Under the pieces are notes generated by a model that was not told where the DNA came from, did not search any database, and saw only the letters and a program-made list of their open reading frames with translations. A DNA stretch of 64,000 bases, taken from NCBI GenBank assembly GCA_015064585.1, contig SVRY01000010.1:1-64000 (forward strand), given 5' to 3'. Both the position numbers and the translations under genes were made by a program. Source of the stretch: Oscillospiraceae bacterium. GTDB taxonomy: Bacteria; Bacillota; Clostridia; Oscillospirales; CAG-272. Positions 15,700-23,328 of this stretch are shown here, in pieces. Positions within the stretch are counted from its first letter, which is position 1. Every line of letters starts with the position of its first letter.

Positions 15700-17316
15700 T
15701 CAAATCTTTATCTTTCTGTTTTTCAAAGCAACGACACAAAGTCCCATGGCAGCAACGAGCACCATAGCAATATGAACAATTGCAAAATCTCCCGTTTCGA
15801 AAGCGCCACCCTGTTCTTTATACACTTCTATTGCCGGCATCGTCCAATCGTTTGCAAGAATCTCATCGCAGGGGAGATAAATTCTGAAGTAAAGGCTGAA
15901 TCCTTCTGTACCTACAGGAAGCCAGTTGGGATATTTTTCTCTGTCAGCGGGTGCTTTGTTGGAAACGTAAATATCAATACTGCCATCCTTGTTAAATACT
16001 GCATTGCGGTCATTGATGCAATACCGGTTCTCTTCGTTGGCAATGAGATATTGATCCTTTCCGTATGCAGTGATTGACCAGAACCCAAAGCCGTCGTTTT
16101 TGTTGAGAAGCGCAAGCTGTTCGGGAGTGAGATGTATTGTGTACGATTTCTCGCCGGTAAGCTCGGCACCGTTTACATCTGTGGTTGCATTCGGATAAAT
16201 AGCCATTTCGGGGGGATTGGCGCCGAATCCTCCCAGAGCAATCAAGCAACGGTAAATATAGGCGGTACCGTAATCACCGATAGGTGCGCCTGCATAGTTC
16301 CAGCATCCATTGGCTTTGTAATACTGCAAAGAGCCGGCTGTGCAGTTGGAAACAAGGTTTTGTCTTATCCACCCGTACATCAGGGTAACCGCAGCCTCTC
16401 CTCCGAGAGATTCATAGTCAAATTCGAGTCCTGCACCAACTCCCACTGCGGAAATGGCAGCTATCATTTGTGCGTCGGCTTCTTTAGGAGGATTCTTTTC
16501 AAGAAGCTTGTTCGCTCTTTCAAAATATTGCTTTGCCGAAAGATTATAAATGACGTAATTAAGCGGGACGATATCCTTGTATTCTTCTTCAATCTCGCCC
16601 TTGGCAGGTATATCCTGTGTGCCGTTTTTATACTGCTCCAGCGTGTACATCTTCATCTGATACTGGATCGTTCTGGTAACGATCCAATTATCCAGTGCAT
16701 TGTTTTCATTGTCCGCACATACAGTACGTCCAAGGATCCAAGCCATATTAGTGGGACACTTGATCTCAACCATGCCATCCGGTATTTCACCCGCAAAGCC
16801 GGGACCGGTAATAATGTATGTAGTTCTGCCCTCTTGGTACATACATTCAACAATTTCCACGGTGTTGCTGAAAGCATCCATAAGCTGCATAATGCAATAG
16901 CGGTTTGTCTTGGGCATTTCCATAATAACAGGACTTTCTTCCAGATCAAGGAATGCTTGACTATACAGAGTATCCACATTGGGAAGCACAATATCCTTTG
17001 CGTTTGCGTCGGCAAGTGCGGGTACGTGAACGAACTGATTAACAGGTGCCTGTGTATAGGTTGCGGTTTCTGTATTAGTGGTTTTTTCTTTGGTCACATC
17101 CATGAGCACAAGGGGGAAAGAATAAATGTAAGCTTGATTGAGAAGCCCCATTATATTCAGACCGCAGCCGGTACAAACGCCCAACTGATTGGGTGTATGT
17201 GTATGTTCATCAACATCATCGGCTGATACGGGCATAATAGCCAGCGAAGCAACCATCATTAATGCCAACACAATACACACTATTTTTTTCAGTGAATTGA
17301 ATTCGATTCTTTTCAT
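15700..17316 (-). CDS. Secreted DUF1254/DUF1214 protein with C-terminal membrane anchor
   Basis: A 538-residue exported protein. A signal peptide (about 1-32) ends PVSADD. A short Cys module, HTPNQLGVCTGCG, follows. Residues about 60-190 are the DUF1254 domain (YIYSFPLVLMDV, LPNVDTLYSQAFLDL, YCIMQLMDAFSNT). The DUF1214 domain ends near residue 500 (NDGFGFWSITAYGKDQYL, GFSLYFRIYLP). The C-terminus has FETGD, a hydrophobic helix and the basic tail KNRKIKI, like a weak sortase signal. The biochemical role of the family is unknown. It has its own promoter and converges on the M42 gene. Confidence 0.85.
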   Translation of the reverse strand: MKRIEFNSLKKIVCIVLALMMVASLAIMPVSADDVDEHTHTPNQLGVCTGCGLNIMGLLNQAYIYSFPLVLMDVTKEKTTNTETATYTQAPVNQFVHVPALADANAKDIVLPNVDTLYSQAFLDLEESPVIMEMPKTNRYCIMQLMDAFSNTVEIVECMYQEGRTTYIITGPGFAGEIPDGMVEIKCPTNMAWILGRTVCADNENNALDNWIVTRTIQYQMKMYTLEQYKNGTQDIPAKGEIEEEYKDIVPLNYVIYNLSAKQYFERANKLLEKNPPKEADAQMIAAISAVGVGAGLEFDYESLGGEAAVTLMYGWIRQNLVSNCTAGSLQYYKANGCWNYAGAPIGDYGTAYIYRCLIALGGFGANPPEMAIYPNATTDVNGAELTGEKSYTIHLTPEQLALLNKNDGFGFWSITAYGKDQYLIANEENRYCINDRNAVFNKDGSIDIYVSNKAPADREKYPNWLPVGTEGFSLYFRIYLPCDEILANDWTMPAIEVYKEQGGAFETGDFAIVHIAMVLVAAMGLCVVALKNRKIKI

Positions 17317-17345
17317 ATTATCGATCCTCCTTTCAGAATAAACAT

Positions 17346-17374
17346 ATTGTATATTAAATCATGGATATTGTCAA
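17346..17374 (-). promoter_or_regulatory. DUF1254 gene promoter
   Basis: On the minus strand: TTGACA at 17374-17369, a 17-nt spacer, TACAAT at 17351-17346. The rest of the 387-nt gap (17317-17703) holds only this promoter, the plus-strand promoter at 17635 and a small hairpin ACAACC-cat-GGTTGT near 17600. Confidence 0.75.
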
Positions 17375-17634
17375 GCAGTCAAACTATATTCAATGAAATA
17401 TATGATACTATTTATTAAAATTGTGGCATTTATTGTACATACTTTAAGTGATATACAAAATCGCAGCTTCGTAAAATTAAACACACAAAAAACGCACGCA
17501 TATGTTTCTTTTTTGGGTTCAGAATTACGCAAATGCCTACTTCCATCTGCCCGACATGTGCACCGTTGCTTTCACAAACCGGCGTGGCATTTCTGATACA
17601 ACCCATGGTTGTGTTTTTCTGTCAATTTAATCTA

Positions 17635-17662
17635 TTGAAATAAAATATTTTTCTGGTATAAT
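17635..17662 (+). promoter_or_regulatory. Promoter of the XRE/helical-repeat gene
   Basis: TTGAAA at 17635-17640, a 16-nt spacer, TATAAT at 17657-17662. Confidence 0.7.
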
Positions 17663-17703
17663 ACTCTCAACGGTACCGAAAATCATTTCAAAGGAGAAAA
17701 ATC

Positions 17704-18807
17704 ATGACGACAATAGGACAAAATATCAGAAAACTCCGCAAGGAACGCCAAATGACACAGGAAGAACTTGCGGCACAATTGAACATCTCGGCACAGGCGG
17801 TGTCAAAATGGGAAATGGAAACCTGCTCGCCGGATATTTCACAAATCGTCCCTCTTGCCGCGCTTTTCGGCGTATCGGCCGACGTTCTTTTCGGAATCAG
17901 CCCAGACAGTATGGAAAAAGAAATTGAAGAAACACGGAAATACTGCGATGCCCTCGAAACCTCAAACGAAGATGCACTTGAAACCTGGATGAAGTTGTAC
18001 GAGAGATATCCCCACAATAACTTTATCCGTTTTGAAATTGCCAAAACTCACGAATACTGCGCAAGCCCGGATGATAAGGAAGATTATATTCGCCACAATC
18101 AAAAAGCCGCAGAATTTTACGAAAAAGTTTTGGATGAAAGCGCCGACAACGATCTTCGAAGCAAAACGCTCGAAGCACTTCATCACATCTACAGCGAACG
18201 TCTTTTTGATTCCGAAAACGCGCTTCGCATAGCCAATATGGGCGGCGATTGGGGTACTCTCAAGGCAGAAATGCTGTCGAAAACCGACGGATATGAAAAG
18301 AAAAATTACTGGTGCCAGCAGGTTTTCCAATATTACGGCGAAGGCATGGCATGGGCACTGGTGCGCATGCGCTTCCCCGATACCCAAACCAAAATATTTG
18401 CTTATGAAACTGCCGAAAAGATCCTGGATCTCACCTATCTTGGGGATAAGGCGTGGATCTCGTATGTTTATATGAATCTTTATACACACCTTGCCAAATG
18501 CTATGTAACCGTCGAGAATTACGAGAAAATGTATGAGGTTTTGGAAAAATGGTACGAAACGGCTCTGTTTGAAGATAACCTTCCTCTCGGAGAACACAGA
18601 TATGAGAATAATCCGTTCATGACTGAAATAGTTTACAACCACGACCTTGCCTATACACACCACAACCGCGACTATATTTTATGTCATATTGGGGATCATG
18701 TATTTGACAGTGTTCGGGATTGCGAAAAATTCAAGGCTTATATCGAAAAAGTGAATGCAATGCCGGGCATCGAGTATCCTTTCGGCGGCGTGGATTTTGA
18801 AGATTGA
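17704..18807 (+). CDS. XRE regulator with long helical C-terminal domain
   Basis: A 367-residue protein. Residues 5-60 are a clear XRE helix-turn-helix (IRKLRKERQMTQEELAAQL, SAQAVSKWEMETCSPDIS). The remaining 300 residues are alpha-helical and rich in Tyr, Glu and Lys, read like degenerate TPR helices, and contain no enzyme motif I recognise. Such proteins act as stand-alone regulators, the helical part often binding a peptide or protein. AAAGGAGAAAAATC precedes the ATG, and hairpin e ends the transcript. No obvious target is adjacent. Confidence 0.85.
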   Translation: MTTIGQNIRKLRKERQMTQEELAAQLNISAQAVSKWEMETCSPDISQIVPLAALFGVSADVLFGISPDSMEKEIEETRKYCDALETSNEDALETWMKLYERYPHNNFIRFEIAKTHEYCASPDDKEDYIRHNQKAAEFYEKVLDESADNDLRSKTLEALHHIYSERLFDSENALRIANMGGDWGTLKAEMLSKTDGYEKKNYWCQQVFQYYGEGMAWALVRMRFPDTQTKIFAYETAEKILDLTYLGDKAWISYVYMNLYTHLAKCYVTVENYEKMYEVLEKWYETALFEDNLPLGEHRYENNPFMTEIVYNHDLAYTHHNRDYILCHIGDHVFDSVRDCEKFKAYIEKVNAMPGIEYPFGGVDFED

Positions 18808-18842
18808 TACAGTACTTTGTAACAATCAGCCTCAAAAAAATA

Positions 18843-18884
18843 TTGGACACATCACTCTTGAAACCTCAAAAATGATGTGTCCAA
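18843..18884 (+). terminator. ACACATCA hairpin e (terminator of the XRE gene)
   Basis: Stem TTGGACACATCA/TGATGTGTCCAA, 18-nt loop, followed by CTTTTTTATTT. It belongs to the TTGG subtype, the same as hairpin g at 20393. Confidence 0.88.
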
Positions 18885-18955
18885 CTTTTTTATTTGATTG
18901 GCTTAATTGCAAAGTTTTCTTTTGCTTACCTTTTCTTTTTTAAAAGAAAAGTAAG

Positions 18956-18994
18956 TTACTTGCTTGCTTCTTCGATCGCAACTGCAACAGCAAC
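18956..18994 (-). pseudogene. Remnant 1 of a GGGtGRT gene (last 12 codons)
   Basis: On the minus strand this reads VAVAVAIEEASK followed by a stop, identical in protein to the C-terminus of the intact gene at 20498-21496 but with silent differences. The match ends abruptly at 18994. It follows hairpin e just as the intact gene's 3' end follows hairpin g. Confidence 0.8.
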
Positions 18995-19046
18995 ATGTCA
19001 TTTGGAATGACGGGTGTTGCCGCTCCCATTGGAGCAAATGGTTTTC

Positions 19047-19142
19047 TTACTTAGAAGCTTCCTCAATAGCTACTGCTACTGCTACCGTCATTCCTACCAT
19101 GGGGTTGTTACCTGCGCCGATCAGACCCATCATCTCTACGCG
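19047..19142 (-). pseudogene. Remnant 2 of a GGGtGRT gene (last 30 codons)
   Basis: The minus strand encodes VEMMGLIGAGNNP then MVGMTVAVAVAIEEASK and a stop, identical to the last 30 residues of the intact GGGtGRT protein. About a quarter of the bases differ, nearly all silent. The coding match stops at about 19142, so only a tail is left. The gap 18808-19500 holds hairpin e, the two remnants, degraded hairpin f and the promoter at 19442. Confidence 0.85.
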
Positions 19143-19218
19143 TTAGTCCCATCATTGACACATGGTGGAGTGATAAGCCTTATAAAACCTAGCTTTTACC
19201 TTGCAAAATCCTTTCGCC

Positions 19219-19284
19219 GGACACATCATATTCAATTTTCCTGAAAACATTATATCGCGTTTTGATGTCGCCGTAAATGATGTG
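19219..19284. repeat. Degraded ACACATCA hairpin f
   Basis: GGACACATCAT at 19219 and ATGATGTG at 19277-19284 can still pair over 8 bp, but with a loop of about 47 nt and without a T-run. It looks like a decayed member of the hairpin family. Confidence 0.5.
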
Positions 19285-19441
19285 CTCAAAGAGTTTGCGA
19301 AAACGCTACAAATCAAATATTTCCCTGCGCAATATTTTAGATTTTATGAAATGCTTATAAGAATAAAAAGATAACTGTTGTTTGATAAAGATATATAATT
19401 TATTTTAAATGTACAAAAATGTATTTTCTACTATTTAGTAC

Positions 19442-19470
19442 TTGACAAATGCTTTTTTATGGTATATAAT
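19442..19470 (+). promoter_or_regulatory. Promoter of the two-gene cassette
   Basis: TTGACA at 19442-19447, a 17-nt spacer, TATAAT at 19465-19470: perfect consensus. Confidence 0.88.
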
Positions 19471-19500
19471 AGTATTGCAAAAAAAGAAAGGAGAGTAAAA

Positions 19501-19893
19501 ATGGATACAAATTCAATTATTTTAGAATTATTGAGCAGAATTAAGGTTCTCGAAAATAAGGTTGAGGTATTGGAAAAAAAACTTATTGAGGAACAGAAGG
19601 AGGATCTTAATAAATCCGAAAAACCTGCGTTCCCTGTCGAAAAAATAAGCGATAAATACCGTGCTCTGGCAGAGTATTTGTACGAAAGCTGGGAAAAGAA
19701 GATAGTTTTGACATATGCGGAGATCGAAAATATTTTAGCATTTAAGCTACCATCTACCGCATACAATCTTCCAAGAACATATTGGGCAAATACACTGACT
19801 CACACATACGCAACAAGTTGGATGTTAGTTGGCTATAAAACAAAGGTTAACGTTTCTGATATGAGCGTTACTTTTGAAAAAATAATATATTAA
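19501..19893 (+). CDS. Coiled-coil protein with a DUF7662-like domain
   Basis: A 130-residue protein. Residues 3-40 form a coiled coil (SRIKVLENKVEVLEKKLIEE). Residues about 48-130 match from memory the small domain named DUF7662 (KYRALAEYLYES, LTYAEIENILAFKLP, TYWANTLTHTYATSWM). That domain is common in mobile gene sets and near restriction-type genes, but its activity is unknown. GAAAGGAGAGTAAAA precedes the ATG at 19501. It is more AT-rich than the neighbouring core genes. It is followed 12 nt later by an unrecognised gene, with which it forms a cassette between two GGGtGRT 3' ends. Confidence 0.65.
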   Translation: MDTNSIILELLSRIKVLENKVEVLEKKLIEEQKEDLNKSEKPAFPVEKISDKYRALAEYLYESWEKKIVLTYAEIENILAFKLPSTAYNLPRTYWANTLTHTYATSWMLVGYKTKVNVSDMSVTFEKIIY

Positions 19894-19905
19894 GATATAA
19901 TAATT

Positions 19906-20376
19906 ATGGGGGTTAAGAGTAATATGGCTGTTGTAGATGTTATAAAGGACAAAATTGAAAGATGCGGTCTTAGTCGAATTGAACTGCACAACTCACTGCG
20001 CCCGCTGAAGAGCCCGACTTATTTTTGGCTTTCTCCAGACAGAAGCGGAATTAAAACCAATAAGCTTCCGGAAAGTCAAACACTGAAATGGGAGATGTTC
20101 GAAGGAATTGTCAAAAAAGCGAATTCATTAGGTGGAACAATGTATCGAGGAGATTCTATTGCCAGAAGCGGAGGAAAGCTTGGCGAGGACCTTACCGAGG
20201 AAATGATCGACGGATTTATTCCATTACAGTATGAAGGGGCAAGCTACGGAGATTCTGTATTGAGTCGTTCAACTTACTTTTCATGCATTTTGGAATGGGC
20301 AGGCGTAGTAACTATTCATAAAAGCACAGGACGCGGAAGTTACATAACCGTAAATAAAGAATACCGCAATATATAA
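19906..20376 (+). CDS. Unrecognised protein, second gene of the cassette
   Basis: A 156-residue protein that I do not recognise. The N-terminal part (DVIKDKIERCGLSRIELHNSL) looks helical and regulator-like. The middle has TYFWLSPDRSGIKTNKLP. The C-terminal part (STYFSCILEWAGVVTIHK, GSYITVNKEY) reads like a winged-helix end. No signal peptide or membrane helix is seen. The start is uncertain: ATG 19906 has no clear ribosome site, and ATG 19924 has only a weak GGGGG/AAGAG. It is AT-rich, co-transcribed with the DUF7662-like gene, and ended by hairpin g. Confidence 0.55.
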   Translation: MGVKSNMAVVDVIKDKIERCGLSRIELHNSLRPLKSPTYFWLSPDRSGIKTNKLPESQTLKWEMFEGIVKKANSLGGTMYRGDSIARSGGKLGEDLTEEMIDGFIPLQYEGASYGDSVLSRSTYFSCILEWAGVVTIHKSTGRGSYITVNKEYRNI

Positions 20377-20392
20377 GTTTAATATAAAAACA

Positions 20393-20434
20393 TTGGACAC
20401 ATCACACGCGAAAACACGTTTATGATGTGTCCAA
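20393..20434. terminator. ACACATCA hairpin g (bidirectional terminator)
   Basis: Stem TTGGACACATCA/TGATGTGTCCAA, 18-nt loop, then CTTTTTGTATT. It ends the cassette on the plus strand and probably the converging GGGtGRT operon on the minus strand. Confidence 0.85.
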
Positions 20435-20497
20435 CTTTTTGTATTATGGGTTTTGGCCAAAGGTCGCAAAGTGCGCTCTTTTTGCTTAAAATTTGAA

Positions 20498-21496
20498 TTA
20501 TTTGCTTGCCTCTTCGATAGCAACTGCAACAGCAACGGTCATACCAACCATGGGGTTGTTGCCGGCACCGATCAGACCCATCATTTCTACATGGGCGGGA
20601 ACGGAAGAGGAGCCTGCGAACTGAGCGTCAGAGTGCATACGGCCCATGGTGTCGGTCATACCGTAAGAGGAAGGACCTGCAGCCATGTTGTCGGGGTGCA
20701 GAGTACGTCCGGTACCGCCGCCGGAAGCAACAGAGAAGTACTTCACGCCGTTTTCGTTACACCACTTCTTGTAGGTACCGGCAACGGGGTGCTGGAATCT
20801 GGTGGGGTTGGTGGAGTTACCGGTGATGGAAACGCCAACGTTTTCCAGCTTCATGATAGCAACGCCTTCGGGAACGTTATCGGAGCCGTAGCAACGAACG
20901 TCTGCACGGGGACCCTTGGAGTAGGGAGTTTCGTTTACGATCTCAACAGTTTCGGTGTAGGGATCGAACTTGGTCTGTACATACGTAAAGCCGTTGATAC
21001 GGGAAATGATCATAGCGGCATCCTTACCAAGACCGTTCAGAATAACGCGCAGGGGCTTGGATCTAACCTTGTTCGCGTTCAAAGCGATCTTAATAGCGCC
21101 TTCTGCAGCAGCGAAGGATTCGTGACCTGCTAAGAAGCAGAAGCACTCGGTTTCGTCGGAGAGCAGCATTGCGCCCAGGTTACCGTGACCAAGACCTACC
21201 TTACGGTTTTCAGCAACGGAACCGGGAATGCAGAATGCCTGCAGACCGATACCAATAGCAGCAGCAGCGTCAGCAGCCTTGGTGCAACCCTTCTTGATTG
21301 CAATAGCAGCGCCGACAGTGTATGCCCATTTTGCATTTTCAAACGCGATGGGCTGGGTTTCTTCAACGATCTTGTAAGGATCAATACCCTTTGCAGTGCA
21401 GATTTCCTTACATTCTTCCACAGAGGAAATGCCGTATTCTTTCAGAACGCCAAGGATCTTGGCTTCTCTTCTTTCATAGCTTTCAAACAATGCCAT
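20498..21496 (-). CDS. GGGtGRT protein
   Basis: A 332-residue protein of the GGGtGRT family, named for the motif seen here as SGGGTGRTLHPDN near residue 260. Other marks are WAYTVGAAIAIKKGC, GHGNLGAMLLSDETECFCF, FLAGHESFAAAEGAIK and the C-terminal MMGLIGAGNNPMVGMT. The family is widespread in anaerobic Clostridia and is nearly always beside the NifU-like scaffold gene found here 19 nt upstream. Its reaction is unknown; a role tied to Fe-S metabolism is inferred from that pairing. It is the second gene of the operon. Two broken C-terminal copies lie 1.4-1.5 kb beyond its 3' end. Confidence 0.88.
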   Translation of the reverse strand: MALFESYERREAKILGVLKEYGISSVEECKEICTAKGIDPYKIVEETQPIAFENAKWAYTVGAAIAIKKGCTKAADAAAAIGIGLQAFCIPGSVAENRKVGLGHGNLGAMLLSDETECFCFLAGHESFAAAEGAIKIALNANKVRSKPLRVILNGLGKDAAMIISRINGFTYVQTKFDPYTETVEIVNETPYSKGPRADVRCYGSDNVPEGVAIMKLENVGVSITGNSTNPTRFQHPVAGTYKKWCNENGVKYFSVASGGGTGRTLHPDNMAAGPSSYGMTDTMGRMHSDAQFAGSSSVPAHVEMMGLIGAGNNPMVGMTVAVAVAIEEASK

Positions 21497-21515
21497 ATCG
21501 TCACTTCCCTCCTAA

Positions 21516-22223
21516 TTATTCCTTACGGGGGTCAATATACTTGACCGCATCTGCAAAACGTCCATAAGTACCCTTGGACTTTTCATATGCTTCGTTCGGT
21601 TCCATGCCCTTCTTGATGAAGTCGGTCATCTTACCCAGAGAAACGAATTCATAACCGATCACCTGATCATCTGCGTCCAGAGCCATTCTGGTGCAGTAGC
21701 CTTCGGTCATTTCCAAATATCTAACGCCCTTAGCCTTGGTGCCGTACATGGTACCAACCATGGAGCGTGCGCCCTTACCCAGGTCTTCCATGCCTGCGCC
21801 GATTACCAGACCGCCTTCAGAGAATGCAGACTGGGTTCTGCCGTATACGATCTGCAGGAACAGTTCTCTCATTGCGGTGTTGATAGCATCGCAAACAAGG
21901 TCTGTGTTCAGTGCTTCCAGGATGGTCTTACCGGGAAGGATTTCAGCAGCCATTGCTGCGGAGTGGGTCATACCGGAGCAGCCGATGGTTTCTACCAGTG
22001 CTTCTTCGATAATGCCGTTCTTAACATTGAGGGACAGTTTGCAAGCGCCCTGCTGGGGAGCACACCAGCCCACACCGTGTGTGTAGCCGGAGATATCAGC
22101 CAGCTGTCTTGCCTGTACCCATTTGCCCTCTTCGGGCAGAGGAGCGGGACCGTGGTTGGGGCCCTGTGCAACGACGCACATTTCCTGTACTTCGCTGCTC
22201 ATTGCGTATTCACAATTGCTCAT
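21516..22223 (-). CDS. NifU/IscU-like Fe-S scaffold protein, partner of GGGtGRT
   Basis: A 235-residue IscU-like protein, longer than classical IscU (about 130). The first half carries the scaffold features: GWCAPQQGACKLSLNV and the Cys motif ETIGCSGMTHSAAMAAE, followed by KTILEALNTDLVCDAI. The C-terminal part (GKGARSMVGTMYGTKAKGVR, RYLEMTEGYC) is specific to the GGGtGRT-linked group. It probably holds or passes an Fe-S cluster to or with the GGGtGRT protein. AAAGGAGATAGAGAAAC precedes the ATG. It is the first gene of the pair. Confidence 0.85.
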   Translation of the reverse strand: MSNCEYAMSSEVQEMCVVAQGPNHGPAPLPEEGKWVQARQLADISGYTHGVGWCAPQQGACKLSLNVKNGIIEEALVETIGCSGMTHSAAMAAEILPGKTILEALNTDLVCDAINTAMRELFLQIVYGRTQSAFSEGGLVIGAGMEDLGKGARSMVGTMYGTKAKGVRYLEMTEGYCTRMALDADDQVIGYEFVSLGKMTDFIKKGMEPNEAYEKSKGTYGRFADAVKYIDPRKE

Positions 22224-22271
22224 GTTTCTCTATCTCCTTTTTTAATGTAGACAATTTGCTTATCTTTTTTC

Positions 22272-22300
22272 ATTATACAACATTCCGATAAGAAAATCAA
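22272..22300 (-). promoter_or_regulatory. Promoter of the NifU-like/GGGtGRT operon
   Basis: On the minus strand: TTGATT at 22300-22295, a 17-nt spacer, TATAAT at 22277-22272. Confidence 0.8.
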
Positions 22301-22390
22301 GCACTTTTTTCGGGCAAAATCAATTTTCTGCACATTTTGACAATGTGGACGCATATTCCGTCTTTTCCCTGTGCACCCTTATATTATACA

Positions 22391-22419
22391 TTGATTTACA
22401 GGTGCTTTTTCGGTAAAAT
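22391..22419 (+). promoter_or_regulatory. Promoter of the SleB-like gene
   Basis: TTGATT at 22391-22396, a 17-nt spacer, TAAAAT at 22414-22419; it looks vegetative rather than sporulation-specific. Confidence 0.65.
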
Positions 22420-22449
22420 GAAATTACATTTACGAAAGGATGTGGAAAC

Positions 22450-23283
22450 ATGAAAAAACGACTGCTATGCTTTTTGCTTGCTTTTATGGTCCTGACCCTA
22501 TCTTCCGCCACACCGTCGGCAGCAGATGCCCAAACAGCCAACACGCAAGAGATCCTGGTGGTTGCGGGCAAATATCTGCCCATACGCAATTTTAACGGAC
22601 AAAACTACGTGTCTTTATACGGTTTGTGTCTTGCCATTGAAAAAAGCTCTGCCGATTACAGCGGGGGGAATGCCTTTTCCATTCAAGTGACCAAGGGGGA
22701 ACTGTCGGCAAGCGCTGTGGAAGGGGAAAAATTGGTTACGGCAAACGGCAGATACCTCTTCAGCGAACATGAAAATATTTTTTGCGACAAGGTACTGTAT
22801 GTACCTATGGATTCGGCAGTCAAGGCTGTGGGCGGCAGAATTGAACAGATCGAAAACGGTTATTACTACCTGGAAACCAATGCTTCCGCCGCCATTGCCC
22901 CCGCCGAAGACTATTATGACGCCGACTGCGTGCTTTGGCTGGGGCGCATCATTGAAGCGGAATCGGGCAATCAGCCCCTGGAGGGTAAAATTGCCGTGGG
23001 CAGTGTGGTGATGAACCGTGTGGACAGTCCCGACTATCCGGACACCATTTACAGCGTAATATTTGACAATCAATACGGCGTACAGTTCACCCCTGCCGCC
23101 ACAGGCGCTGTATGGTGTGACCCCGGGGAAGAAAGCATTCTTGCTGCCAAGATCGTTCTTGACGGCTACCGCACCGATCACGATATTCTGTATTTCATGA
23201 ATGAGGCCATTGCGACCTCCACGTGGATCTCAGAAAACTGCGACTATGCCTTCACCATTGCCGATCATTCATTCTGGAGCTGA
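22450..23283 (+). CDS. Secreted SleB/CwlJ-type cell-wall hydrolase
   Basis: A 277-residue exported hydrolase. A signal peptide (1-26) ends SAADAQ. Residues about 35-150 resemble the copper-amine-oxidase N-terminal (stalk) domain often attached to wall enzymes (YLPIRNFNGQNYVSLYGL, VLYVPMDSAVKAVGG). Residues about 160-277 are the Hydrolase_2 domain, with the catalytic Glu in LGRIIEAESGNQPLEGKIA and GSVVMNRVDSPDYPDTIYS, ending YFMNEAIATSTWI. Relatives cut peptidoglycan during spore germination or wall turnover; the vegetative-type promoter slightly favours wall turnover. It has its own promoter and terminator. Confidence 0.88.
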   Translation: MKKRLLCFLLAFMVLTLSSATPSAADAQTANTQEILVVAGKYLPIRNFNGQNYVSLYGLCLAIEKSSADYSGGNAFSIQVTKGELSASAVEGEKLVTANGRYLFSEHENIFCDKVLYVPMDSAVKAVGGRIEQIENGYYYLETNASAAIAPAEDYYDADCVLWLGRIIEAESGNQPLEGKIAVGSVVMNRVDSPDYPDTIYSVIFDNQYGVQFTPAATGAVWCDPGEESILAAKIVLDGYRTDHDILYFMNEAIATSTWISENCDYAFTIADHSFWS

Positions 23284-23328
23284 GAATAAACAAGCGCCAA
23301 GGAGTTGTCCTTCGGCGCTTGTTTATTC
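23284..23328. terminator. Bidirectional terminator after the SleB-like gene
   Basis: Stem GAATAAACAAGCGCC/GGCGCTTGTTTATTC with an inner AAGGA/TCCTT. The converging acetyltransferase stop codon lies inside the right arm. Confidence 0.85.

Noticed and set aside
16132-17226. Plus-strand open frame of 364 codons
   Set aside because: It is opposite the DUF1254 gene and shows no recognisable protein features.
17393-17596. Short plus-strand frame of 67 codons
   Set aside because: No ribosome site, odd composition, and it lies in a promoter gap.
19501-20376. Toxin-antitoxin pair
   Set aside because: Size and order could fit, but no toxin or antitoxin motif is visible in either protein.
11661-20434. 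ACACATCA hairpins as integron attC sites
   Set aside because: They lack the attC core sites and no integron integrase is in the window; most have terminator T-runs.
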